From Auriscalpium vulgare (lineage: Eukaryota; Basidiomycota; Agaricomycetes; Russulales; Auriscalpiaceae), in contig JAHBBC010000008.1 of NCBI GenBank assembly GCA_019915015.1, positions 434,001 through 498,000 on the forward strand: DNA of 64,000 bases, written 5' to 3'. The notes under the pieces were generated by a model. It did not search any database. It saw nothing but the letters and a program-made list of their open reading frames with translations, and was not told where the DNA came from. The first letter of the stretch is position 1, and each line of letters begins with the position of its first letter. Shown piece by piece: positions 1 through 9,950 of this stretch. Both the position numbers and the translations under genes were made by a program.

Positions 1-810
1 TGAGTAAGTGTCTTTCACCTCTAACCCATTACTGGTTCTCATGTCGATTTCAGTTTGCGGAGATGATTCTGCGGAGTATGTGCTTGTCGTCAATTTGCTG
101 TCATTCTGTGGGTACTGATCGTGGGATATAGAGACTGCTTAGGCACGTACAACGCCAGTCTGTCGTTCTGGACAGATACATCTCTCGACAATGCGGAGCG
201 ATCCTGGGAGTGGTTTGTGTACGTGCCTTCCAGCCCGTCGCATCGTCTGTGCTAACACCTATCATCTAGATGTAACGAAGTAGGCTTCTTCCAGGACGGC
301 GCGCCGGAAGGGCAGCCGACCCTCGTTTCGCGCCTTGACCAGCCTAGCAGCGACGAGGTAAGTGGCTGGGTGCAGTCAAGGAATGTTCACTGACTGCATT
401 TGTGTCGCATACAGAGGCAGTGTCAGATGTTCTTCCCGGAAGCGTTCAGCACCCCGACTGTTCCGAATGTTGACGCGACGAACAAAGCATACGACGGGTG
501 GAACTTGCACGTCGATCGCCTATTCATCGCCAACGGCCAACGTGCGTCTTCTCCTCTCTCCTATTCATCAGGCCGCCTCATTCGCTGCCGCTGGGCGTTG
601 ACAGGCGATCCATGGCGCTACGCGACTGTCTCGTCCGGATTCGTGACGGTCCAGAGTACGGCGCAGCAGCCCATCGCCGTCGGCGACGGCTTCCACTGCT
701 CGGACTTGATCACTGGCAACGGCGCGGTCGACAAGACGGTGCTGGCCGTGCAGAACCAGGGACTGGCGACGATAAAGGGGTGGCTGGCGCAGTTCAAGCC
801 GACTGCGTAG
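1..810 (+). CDS. Serine carboxypeptidase S28 family, C-terminal part (5' end outside window)
   Basis: The exons read are about 54-107, 143-218, 270-357, 415-541 and 605-810, joined in phase; the intron 108-142 is unusually short (35 nt), so that junction is tentative. The spliced protein carries the end of a peptidase S28 (prolyl-carboxypeptidase-like) fold: ERSWEWFVCNEVGFFQ, then NGQRDPWRYATVSS and GDGFHCSDL. In this family the Asp of the NGxxDPW motif and the His of the HCSDL motif belong to the Ser-Asp-His triad; the nucleophile Ser lies upstream of the window. Such fungal enzymes are usually secreted and cleave after proline, but the signal peptide cannot be seen here. It ends in PTA followed by TAG. 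Its neighbour, the F-box gene at 1033-2265, is convergent and ends 222 bp away. Confidence 0.85.
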
Positions 811-1032
811 GCGTTGCGGTAGGACGCGAGTATAATATTGAGAAACAAAACAAAAACAATAGGATTTTTGGATATCAGTACGACTGTACATTGCACCATA
901 CGAGGAGATCTTTGTAGCGGTAGCCCATAGCGGCTGACCGGTTGGTGATAATTTTGGATATGCCAAAGCGCTACAAAGTGGATTGAGTCCGGCGTAGGTA
1001 GTGTTGTCGCACTATGGCACTTACCATTTCAC

Positions 1033-2265
1033 TTACAATCCTTGAAGAAACCGCTCCCTTGAACGTTGCGAGACCGTTTTTGACAGTTCGGCGAGAGCAA
1101 CTGTATCGGCGTCCAGCCACGGAGGAGGCCTGTAGTGGTCAAAATGATGCATGTTCCAATCCTCCACCGCGGACCGTTGCATATACGTGACGTTCTCCAC
1201 GACTGCTGCGTCCTCGTCATCGCTATCATGCATGGTGTCCGGAGATATCACAAGCATCGAAAGCGATTGCAGGTCGAGAGCGAAAGACTTGTAGATCTTT
1301 GCCCAGGGGTACGATGGGCCAGGGGTTGGCATGTCCGTTATCATGACAGCTTTGCACCCAATGAGTTCGAGAAAGGAGAGCGTGGGGGCGTGGCGCAGGA
1401 TGAAACCTTCCGTGCCGGTCTTCTCGTCGAACAAAACTCGGGCGAGCGAAAGGTTGGTGAGATGTGGAAAATATATTCCATCGAAGACAACTGTGGGAAA
1501 GCCAATTTCTTCGACAGATTTGAGGGTGAGAGCTGTGAGCGTGGCGGAGCAGCACCTCAGGACGGGGAGCACGCCTTGCATCCAAAATTCGGTTACTTTG
1601 GATGGCGTATAAAAGCACGGCGGAGTGGACAGGAAGAGGTGCGTGAGATGGGGATATGGGTTGGCGCAGGAAAGGACATCAACGAAGGGGCTGGGGTGTC
1701 CGTGGTGCACATTCTGGAGAGATAGGTTGCGAAGCGCAGGTAATGGGCATGCAACTGAATTGGGAGACGCCTTGAGTGCTTCTAGGACAGCATGCTGGAG
1801 TTCGAAGTCGGGCAAGCCGCTGGGAAATCCCATGGACAGAGATTGGAGGACGGGAAGGGTGCGCAGTAAGGATACCCAAGCTACGATGGCATTGTGTACT
1901 AGCTTGATATCATGAAGGGTCAGATTGGAGACCTTCCGTCGCGGCATTCTTCGACTAACTGCAGACACGCATGGATCAAACTCTGGCCTAATTAAATGAA
2001 GCCGATCGAGTCACAATAGCTCACCTTGCAGATATCGATCCTTGTACTCAATCTCCTCTACGTATTTGCTCAGTGATGAGTCACTGAGCAGCTGCAGGAT
2101 ATTTGTGCTGCTTTTGAGCGTGTTCGTTGTCTGCAGTGCTCGAAAGGCGTAGCGTGTGGCGACCTTGCTGAAACCACGGCTGACGGTGCGCAGTGTGCGA
2201 CAATCGGGTGGACCTGCATATTCGAAAACGTGGAAGAGGAGCTCAGAGGGGAAGGTCGTCGCCAT
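1033..2265 (-). CDS. F-box/LRR-type protein (F-box copy 1)
   Basis: Two exons, 2265-2025 and 1958-1033, give 388 aa with all phases consistent. The N-terminus FPSELLFHVFEYAGPPDCRT is a typical F-box, which in SCF ubiquitin ligases binds Skp1. The rest is a leucine-rich region of the kind found in basidiomycete F-box proteins: repeated LPxLxxL blocks, and FDEKTGTEGFILRHAPTLSF, closely matching the second F-box gene at 5399-6657. An upstream in-frame ATG at 2427 would add 54 residues, but it lies beyond the conserved promoter element at 2315-2362; the start at 2265 matches the paralogues, which begin a few residues before the F-box. The substrate is unknown. Confidence 0.85.
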
Positions 2266-2314
2266 GAGGGGTGTGACGGTCGATGGGAAGAAAGACGAAG
2301 GAAGCCGCGATTCA

Positions 2315-2362
2315 TAACCCTTATAGATTGGCGATGAGATAAGATTTGGGTTAGTAGATACG
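2315..2362 (-). promoter_or_regulatory. Conserved core promoter-like element of the F-box genes (copy 1)
   Basis: Reading on the minus strand, this stretch holds in order a GATA-type core (CTTATCT), a CCAAT box (GCCAATCTAT) and CTATAAGGG, about 50 bp before the F-box start codon. The same order and spacing recur before the F-box gene at 6657, the F-box pseudogene at 22168 and in a gene-less relic at 14702-14750. Calling it a promoter is inference from position and conservation. Confidence 0.6.
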
Positions 2363-2780
2363 CGACGCGTAAGCTTAAGGTCACTGGCATCGGAAAACAA
2401 AATGCGTGTCATCGGCCAGTCGGTCAACGTTTCAACGGTTTAACCCTATCGTTGTACTGTGAACACCAGTCGGACGCCGCCGTAAATTCAGATATATGCA
2501 AGCCTCCACACAAGCCTGCAAGCTCGTACCACGGCCGACTGTCGCGGATACGGCACATGCGGGAGACGGGCGGAAAGCCTGCGTGCCGGACGGGAGATAG
2601 TTGCGTACAGATAGACTGCGCCTTATTCCGCTGAAACTAGTGAGGCCTCAACACAGCGGCAATGACGGCCACCGACGCCGAGAGTCCAAGACACACTTTG
2701 CAGTCTGAGGACGCTCAAGTCAGCGCATTGGCTAAGGGATTGACAACAGACTGACATATTGTAGCGACGCATTCCGGAGA

Positions 2781-4230
2781 TCAGTCGTGGTAGAATCTGT
2801 CCACTTTGTACCCATGCTTGCGGTACGCGCTCCACATCTTCTCGACCTGCTTCACCATCCCCCAGATACGCTCCCTATTCCTCATCGACGAGTTTGATCT
2901 CGCGAGACATGCTCGGACGAAGGGCCCGTACGGGAAATCAGGGGAGCCGAAGGGACCGTGCGCGCTGGTGATATTCTGGGGGTCCTCCAAGGAAATCCAC
3001 TTCGCCGCAGTGGAATGGCATCGTGTAACCTCATTGCGCACAGAGCGCAAGGGAAGGATCCAGTGCAGTCGGCCATACTGGGAGACGACTCTATGTCGGA
3101 AGAAGCCATTGACAACGTCTGGGCTAGATATGACCGCCCGCACCGACTTGGAGGTCATAGAAAGCGCCATGAAGTCGGCAAAATGCAGGTCATCGAGAAC
3201 GATGAGGAAGAGTTCATGAGGGATGCGAAGGAACAATGGCTGTTGCAACAAGTGGGGTGGTTCGACTGCATACGAAGTGAACATGGAAGGGATTTGTGAA
3301 GGCGGTTTGGGCCATCTGTTCAGCAAACGTGTCAGACGCAGTTCCGCAGCGAAGTGCGGAGTATTGAGGCTTACACATCGGGTCGCATGAATCTCCAGCC
3401 CTTGAAGTCCTGGACAATGGCAGGCATGAGATCCTTCCCGCGCAAACCCGCCTCAAGAGCGTAGGAGGTATATGTCACGCCTGGCTGAGTAGTGCCAAGT
3501 ACAGAGTCCTGGAACTGATTGAGGGTTTTTCGCATTCCCGCATAACGAAGGCCAGGAAGTAATCCCGTATGTGAATCTAACTGCTGGTCAGCACATGATC
3601 TACCAAAAGATCGTAGGCAATGATAATCGACGTACCGATTTGGTGCAGTCCAGAGTTGACAAGCTCATAGAACTCGCCAGCCAACGACAGCCCATTTCTT
3701 GGCCGACCGGATACGCGCAACCAGGCTTCCAAGCACCGGTAGCATCCTTCGTGGACCGCGAAGTTAGGTGCGTCAGCTATTATAGTGTCTGATACCTCCT
3801 CCTCTTCTTCCTCTTCTCCGTCCGCTCCAATGATATGAAGTGTTCGGAAAGCTCCAGACAAGGCGATGTCAACTTCAACCAGTCGCACCTGGACATCTTT
3901 GCCGTTGCGGCAGCGCGATACGCGTGTGGCCCGATCGTATCGCCACAGCTCTGGGCCGTCCTCGTCGAAATGCCCAATAGCTATTGAGTTCTCGAAGCCC
4001 GGCCAGTCGCCGTCGGGGAACCAGTCCGGGCGCTCGGAGTAAGTGACTTCAGGCGCGACAGCGATGCGCAGGGCATCAACTAGAGCGGCGGTGATCTCGT
4101 CAGAGGACAGGTTGATCGACATATTCTCGCTCATGGTCCGCACGGTCTTGTCGATGTCATGTTCGAAGAGGAGGACGCCTGGCCCTTCCCAAGGGCGAAT
4201 GGCGCAGAGTAGGCAGAGTTGGTCCCGCAT
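2781..4230 (-). CDS. CLLC family F-box-like protein, copy A
   Basis: Three exons, 4230-3636, 3576-3375 and 3315-2781, give 443 aa; the splice sites are shared exactly with copies B (16288-17733) and C (20197-21681). The N-terminal half starts MRDQLCLLCAIRPWEGPG, contains the conserved YSERPDWFPDGDWPGF block, an acidic Glu run and EGCYRCLEAWLRVSG. The two Cys pairs (CLLC, CYRC) could bind zinc, which is inference. The second exon is the LLPGLRY...FKGWRFMRPD segment. The third exon has an F-box-like helix set, LRIPHELFLIVLDDLHFADF, followed by ALSMTSKSVRAVIS. I do not recognise a named family; a role as a substrate adaptor of ubiquitin ligase is a guess from the F-box-like part. Confidence 0.8.
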
Positions 4231-4420
4231 TTTGGTTGGAGACAGCGAGGAGATCAATTGACGATGTCGTTCCCAGGTGGTTCCCTTGTGCTGAGCGGCC
4301 TTGTGCGGCTTACTGGGAGGGCCACCGCCTATCACCGTGTGAAACCCCTAGTCCGAGTACTGTAGTCGGACCTGGGGACTCCGCTGAATTTTATCTGTGC
4401 AAATACCCGATCATGATACT
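4231..4420 (-). promoter_or_regulatory. Conserved upstream region of CLLC copy A
   Basis: Read on the minus strand, this stretch shares GTTTCA..CGGTGATAGGCG, GGCCGCTCAGC, ACGACATCGTCAATTGA and CTCCAACCAA (just before the ATG) with the regions upstream of CLLC copies B (16079-16287) and C (20005-20196). The similarity shows that the promoter was duplicated with the gene. No further gene is visible between 4420 and 4602. Confidence 0.5.
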
Positions 4421-4601
4421 CTCCGTTTGACACAGTAGAAGACGTGGAAAAAGATTCGGAGCTCAGAGGGAAATGTCGTCGTGATGAGGGTGCGGTCGAG
4501 TTACAGACGTTGCACTCGACGCGACGCGCCGCGACTCAGCCTGAGACTCCGACCCTCGCAAGTACACTCATCTTCGCACCACACTACGCCCCCCGCATCT
4601 T

Positions 4602-5165
4602 GTGCTGACGCTTCCACAACACCCTGAGTGCTTCTTCGAAGTAGGAAAAGGGTGTCTCCCGCCGCACAGAGCGTGCTTGGGCGGCACATCGAGCGGTCAG
4701 CTGTCGCTCTACGTTCTGTGCGTCTCTCACAGACCGCATCTGATTCTTCTTGCCTCAGTGCTTCTCACAGCCGGAGGTCATGTACCCCAGGATGCCCATG
4801 GATCGACTCATGCCCGGAGACTTCACCTCCAAAGACCGACCACGCTCCAGACGTCATCATCACCACCGAGCAGGCCGTCGTCGACTTTACACTCGCAAAC
4901 AATCTGCTTACGCCCCCCGCCCTCGGGGACCGCAAGGACCCGAACGATCTGCTCGCCCCGCTCGCCGGCGACCAGTGGACATGCGGCACGGGCCCCTTCA
5001 TCGAGTATACCTCCGGAAGGAAATCGGCGCGTACCTCTGTCTTCGCCATTCTCGCGCATTGACGACCTGCTCGTGATCGCCCTCTAAGATAACTACTCGA
5101 TGGGGGAGGAGCACTACGAGGACGCGGAGGAGAAGCCTGTCATCGAGATCGTCCAGAAGGTCAGC
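4602..5165 (+). pseudogene. Decayed NYSM-family gene (lies tail-to-tail with F-box copy 2)
   Basis: This is recognisably a broken copy of the NYSM family found intact at 23772-24379, 24813-25421 and 27663-28271. The pieces seen are LPQHPECFFEV at the start (the ATG position reads GTG), TTEQAVVDFTLANNLLTP, DQWTCG, and at the end DNYSMGEEHYEDAEEK. These sit in different reading frames, with deletions and frameshifts between them, so no full product can be made. Together with F-box copy 2 it matches the block at 21.8-24.4 kb in inverted orientation. Confidence 0.8.
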
Positions 5166-5398
5166 CGTCGCCCTGCTGTCGATGTAAGGCTTTCTGTACA
5201 CTGCCATCCCATCGTCCTCGCTATGCAATCGTGTTGAAACCTCGCCTCCCAGCTTTGACTGCTATGGATGCACCGTCTTGGGATAGCTATTTGCTGCAGA
5301 GTTGCAATGCGATAGTTGGCTAAGTCTTTGATCACCTGACCGCGTTGCAGCAGGGCGTGCCAGGGCCACATCACTTCGAGCCAGCTTGCACTTTTAAT

Positions 5399-6657
5399 TT
5401 ATATACCTCGAGCACTCTCGTCACTTGACCGCGCTCGGACTATTCGAAGTAAATCATTCCATGCAGTGCTGTCACTAAACTCCCGCGGATACTGTATGGC
5501 CCCTGGAAACTCCGTGCCCCATTCACATCGCGCGCCCGGGGTTGCTTGCGCATATGCGGTGGGATGCGGCACCTTGATGAACCTTCCGGGGAAATCCAGT
5601 GCGGTTTCCCATATCCAGTCCATGGAGACGAACGGCGTGGTCTCCGAAAGAAGAGGCAGGCCGTCCCCCAGGGAGCGGTAGATGTCCGCCCATGTGCGCG
5701 CAGGGGCGGGTTCGTGTGCGCCAAAGGCAACCTTGCAGTAGGGGAGCTTGAGCGCGGTGAGCGTGGATGCGTGGCGTAGGATGAACGCCTCGGTTCCCGT
5801 TCCCTCGTCGAAGAGGATGCGGGTGAGGGAGAGACGAGCGAGATGTGGGATATAGAGCCTCGCGAAACAGACGACGGGAGCACCGACGTCGTCGGCGCAT
5901 TCGAGGGCGAGGTCTGTGAGCGTCGCGGAGCAGAAGCGCACGAAAGGGAGTACAGTGAGTTGCCAAAATCCCGTAATCTCGAGCCACCGCAGTTCGTGCG
6001 CCGGCAGAATGGAGGGTTTGATTGTGGAAAGATGCAGGTGTGTGAGGTGCGGATATGGGGTATTGGATACGAAACTTGCAAAGGCCGTGGGATGGTGTGC
6101 GGGAATGAGGCCGTGGATACTCAGCGTGCGGAGCGCGGTCAGTGGGCCCGACACTCTGAGCGCGTCTAGGACGGCACGTTGGAGGACGAAGTTGATGCAT
6201 TTGGACGAGCGGGTTGACCGCAGCCATTCCCCAAATGCGGCTTCAGGAAAGGATACCGTGAGGGATTGAAAGGAAGGGAGAGTTCGAAATATGGCCACGG
6301 ATGCTACGATGCTGTCCAGAAAGGCCATCCGTTCTTTCAGTTTGGTCCTTTGCCCACTTGCAGCTACGTCCCCGCCAGATCAGATATATTCTTCTTCAGT
6401 GAGTTACATTATTACACACCAATCCCAATGGTATCAGGGAACGCGATCTCCACATCTCTGATGTAGTCTCTGATATATATCGCTTTCAGCAGCAGCTGCG
6501 TTCTTGCCCTGCTGTTGAGCTGCAGCGTGTCGGTGTCAAATGCAAAAGATGACGCGAGCTGGCAGAATCTGCGGTTTATGGAGCGCAGTCTGAAGCGTTC
6601 ATGTTTTTCTGTGAACTGGAAGATGTGAAGAAGAAGTTCAGAGGGGAGACTGTCCAT
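5399..6657 (-). CDS. F-box/LRR-type protein (F-box copy 2)
   Basis: Two exons, 6657-6420 and 6363-5399, with a 56-nt intron, give 400 aa. The protein starts MDSLPSELLLHIFQFTEKHE, a clear F-box, followed by an LRR-like region with VRFCSATLTDLALE and FILRHASTLTALKLPYCKV. The pseudogene at 22168-23410 is a close duplicate with the same 238-nt first exon and same intron length, which supports this model. It is the functional member of that pair. SCF adaptor function is inferred from the F-box alone. Confidence 0.88.
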
Positions 6658-6687
6658 GATGGTAGGAACGAAGCTCAGCTGTGCCAG

Positions 6688-6732
6688 TCATAGATTGAAG
6701 ACGAGATAAGATCTGCGTTAGAAGATAACGCG
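6688..6732 (-). promoter_or_regulatory. Conserved core promoter-like element (F-box copy 2)
   Basis: On the minus strand it reads GTTATCTTCTAACGCAG, then ATCTTATCTCGTC and TCAATCTAT, about 30 bp before the F-box start at 6657. It matches the elements at 2315-2362, 14702-14750 and 22083-22130; here the CCAAT box reads TCAAT. Confidence 0.6.
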
Positions 6733-6882
6733 GTGGTACATACTCATGACAAGGAGAAGCTAGTCTCCGTGGCTGACCTTGGCACAGAAGATAGTCATAG
6801 GAGAAGCTAGCTAAGTCTAACGTCGAAGCGTCCCAGTCTGACACTGTGAACTGGAACCATCGCAAAAACAAAACAAAAAAAG

Positions 6883-7012
6883 TCTCACAAGCCAGCAAAC
6901 CCATCCCGCCGCCGCGCACCTTCTGGCGGACATGGGTGAGACGCTCACTCTCATCTATATGTAAGATCGACTATCATCTGTCATTGAGTCAGCTACGGAG
7001 ACTACACTCTCA
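6883..7012 (-). pseudogene. Duplicated 3' end of MDM34 plus a 50-bp dispersed repeat
   Basis: Bases 6883-6934 repeat the last codons and stop region of MDM34 (7293-7350), with single-base differences such as ATCCCGCC for ATACCGCC. Bases about 6720-6850, between this scrap and the F-box gene, also resemble the sequence just downstream of MDM34 (about 7170-7270). Bases about 6961-7010 (ACTATCATCTGTC, then TTGAGTCA and CTACGGAGACTACA) recur at about 27605-27655 next to an NYSM gene. No gene is encoded in 6740-7299 beyond these scraps. Confidence 0.65.
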
Positions 7013-7299
7013 TGACCATATATACGCATCCTGTACGCGAAGTCACTTGAAGTGGGCCCGGTCCATCGGGGTTGGGCCCCGGCCCGTAGCCTGTCCCTGC
7101 GGCGGCATCACTCTATTACTGAGGGTAAGCGCAGGTCATCAGATTGAAGGAGCGCGGGTAATAGCGGAGGAGGGGTACTATCAACCTTAAGGAGAAACTA
7201 GTGAAGTCTATCGTCAGAATAAGAAACTCGAAGCGTTCCAGTCCGACCGTGAACTATCGTGATCGTATAAAGAAATAGATACATGCATGCCTTCCCGCC

Positions 7300-9539
7300 T
7301 CACAAGCCAGCAAACCCATACCGCCGCCGCGCACCCTCTGGCGGACGTGCATGATACGATTGCGAGTGCGGAAGCGCGAACCGCCCGTGCTCGCTCGCGT
7401 AGTCGTACTCATCCTGCGCGCGGAAGTAGCGGTCCATGTCCTCCGCATCGAACTCGCTCGGCGGCGTCGCCGCGCGTGACTCCACGACGTCGCCCTCGTC
7501 CCCCGACGCCGCGCGCACCGGCGGTGGCTCTTCTTTGGCGCCGAGCCGCGCCAGGACGTGCGTGCGGCGGCGGCGGGCGCGCACGGCGGCCTTCGGCGGC
7601 ACGGGCGGTGGGACGCGCGGCACGGAGCGCACGGTGAAGTGCTCGGGGGCACGCGTGTACGGCGAGAGCGTGTGGTTCGAATGGGAAAGGGAGGAGAGCT
7701 GCGAGATGGAGTTGTTGAGCGTGGGGCGAAGGACGATCTTTTCTAGTGGGTCGAGCGGGGGCGAGCCTGGCGGATGCGCGAAGGAGTCGAGGCGGTCCGA
7801 ATAGGAGAGCGTGGGGCGGCGGTTAGGTGACGCTGTGAGGAGATCGGTGGACGGCGGAGTGGGGACGGAGTGTGTGTGCGAGCTGGAGCGCGATGGGTGT
7901 GTGTGCAGGCTGGATGGAGAGACGGGTCGTGTGGGAGGAGAGTGATATAGAGGTGGTGTCGGTGGCGTAGAGTGTGCATGACGGTGGCCTTGTGGCATGG
8001 CAGCACCAGAGAGCGGGGCATACGGAGGCGGAAGACCCATGGTGGGGAAGTACGGATTGTACAGCGATTGAGGGCGACGTGGCGTAGGCACCGTGCTAGC
8101 GAGCAGCGACCTCGGATCCGCGCGCGGGAGGCTATCCAGAGCGGCGGGCGTAAGCTTCGAACTCGATGCGACTGACGGTGTGCGTAGAGGCGACAACGCC
8201 ACGCCAGCTGGCGGGTGAATCTGCGACAGCGAGTGGAAGACCCTCGGACGCGTGACTGTACCACCGCCCACCGCAGGCAGCGTCTCGTACTCAACGCCCG
8301 GATCCTCCTCGCCCACCACACTACCCTCCACCGACGGCTCCGGCGAAAGTCCAGGAACCGTGTCCTCCCAATCGACGACATCATACGACGTCCCTTCCTC
8401 GAACTCCCCATCCTCGGTTGCCTCCGCTTCTTCAGCGAGATCTGCGAGCCCTCGTCCCGGCGCTGCGAAGAGGCTACCGAATGCACGAAAGACGGACTTC
8501 GCGGGGATGCCCTCGGGCCGCAGACCGTACGTCGGGTCAAAGTTCTCGATGTCGGGGAAAGTGGACTCGGGCGGATCGGGTGCCGGCGACGGTGTGGGCT
8601 GATGTGCCGGCGCGGTGCGGCGTGTTCGGCTCGTGCTTGCAAACGAGTGGTCGGAGGAGGTGCGCGCGCGGCGGTAGACGACGGGGCGTGGCGGACCGGC
8701 CACGGAAGGGGGCTGTAGGTGGTGAGGGGACTGCGTCGACACGGACATAGGTGAGGCGGGATAGATGGGGTGCTTCGGCAAATAGGGCGCCTCGACTTTT
8801 GCCTTGACCCATTGCTGGCTAAGGCGGTGTATGATGCCCGGGAGATCCTCCCTGAACATTTGCCGCAGCTGACCCTCGATCTCGCGCTGGATGAAAGACT
8901 GGATGACGGCAATGGAATCGAAGGTGCTGTTAATGTCGACATTCTGGAGGGGGTCGGTCTTAAAGACGAGCGTTATGCCCTTTTGCTTGGATACGACGAG
9001 GACGACGTAAGAGGACAGGCGAAAATGTGAGAGGCGGAGGAGCATGGGGACAACAAGCGCATGCTTTGCGGCGAGCATGCCGCGGGTGCCCGTCATGAGA
9101 TGGATGTCGGGTTGCTTGTGATTGAGAGGATTCGCCTGAGAATAGTGAGAAGAGTTCAGTCACGAAGAAAACGCTGCGCGTGCGCGAGCAAGGGTTTGCC
9201 GCCACGACTTGGCGGGGCGCACGCACCTGGACTTTTGTCTTCAACACCAGATGTGCATCGCCGGCGTATGTCAAGCGAAAGATACCGCGAAACTGATCCG
9301 TCGTCAAGTCTCCAATGTCCCGAATCTCCAGCTCTGGAGGCTGCCAGGCAATGGATGAGAGCGTGCCCTATCGCCGTTGGAGAAGTGCGCACCTGGGTCC
9401 CCATCTCCAACTCGACGACCTCGATTTTATCCGCGATGACAGGCGGCTTGGGGCCCTTGTTGAGCGCCGAGTTGAGCATCTGGATGGCATCGGCGTGGAA
9501 CTGGTCTGAGAAGCGGGGCCATTCGAACGAAAACGACAT
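7300..9539 (-). CDS. MDM34: MDM34, ERMES-complex SMP-domain protein
   Basis: Three exons, 9539-9393, 9340-9227 and 9135-7300, give 698 aa in phase. The N-terminus [20 protein letters not shown] and the following segment with [40 protein letters not shown] and the [20 protein letters not shown] helix are the SMP lipid-transfer domain of MDM34, about residues 1-210. MDM34 sits with Mmm1, Mdm12 and Mdm10 at ER-mitochondria contacts and helps move phospholipids. The remaining 490 residues are Ser/Pro-rich and look disordered, as in other basidiomycete MDM34 proteins. The 3' end of this gene has been copied twice nearby (6883-6934 and about 21861-21933). Confidence 0.93.
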
Positions 9540-9950
9540 CGCGGGGGCACGAAAGTTTTGCACGTTTTCATACACGGGCTCCAGCTGCGACGGGGACTAT
9601 TTTGCTGCTCATGCAGGGTGGATTGACGGATAAAGGTGCATCTGAGGGGGGTAGCAGGTGGTGGTAACGAGGTAATCTGGGTCGTCTGCCTGACGAGGCC
9701 TCCCGGCAACTGCGGCGCCCCGCGGAAGAACTCCGCATTTGCTTAGTTTTGCTTCCGTAGAGCCCTCGACTGCAAAATACTGCAAATAATTCTGGAATTT
9801 GAGCTTGAGTACAGGTACAAGTACAGACAGCGTCTATGCAACCCTTGACACAAGAAGAAGAAGATGGAGCCTAAGATAGTGCAAGTTCACAAAGTGTGCT
9901 ATGTCATCTGATGCAGAAGAAAATCATATAGCAACGGTCGCAGCAACCAG

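Noticed and set aside
7743..8942. 399-codon minus-strand frame overlapping MDM34 exon 3
   Set aside because: Its low-complexity Arg/Ser/Thr composition is the shifted frame of the Ser/Pro-rich MDM34 tail; the true frame is fixed by the SMP domain.
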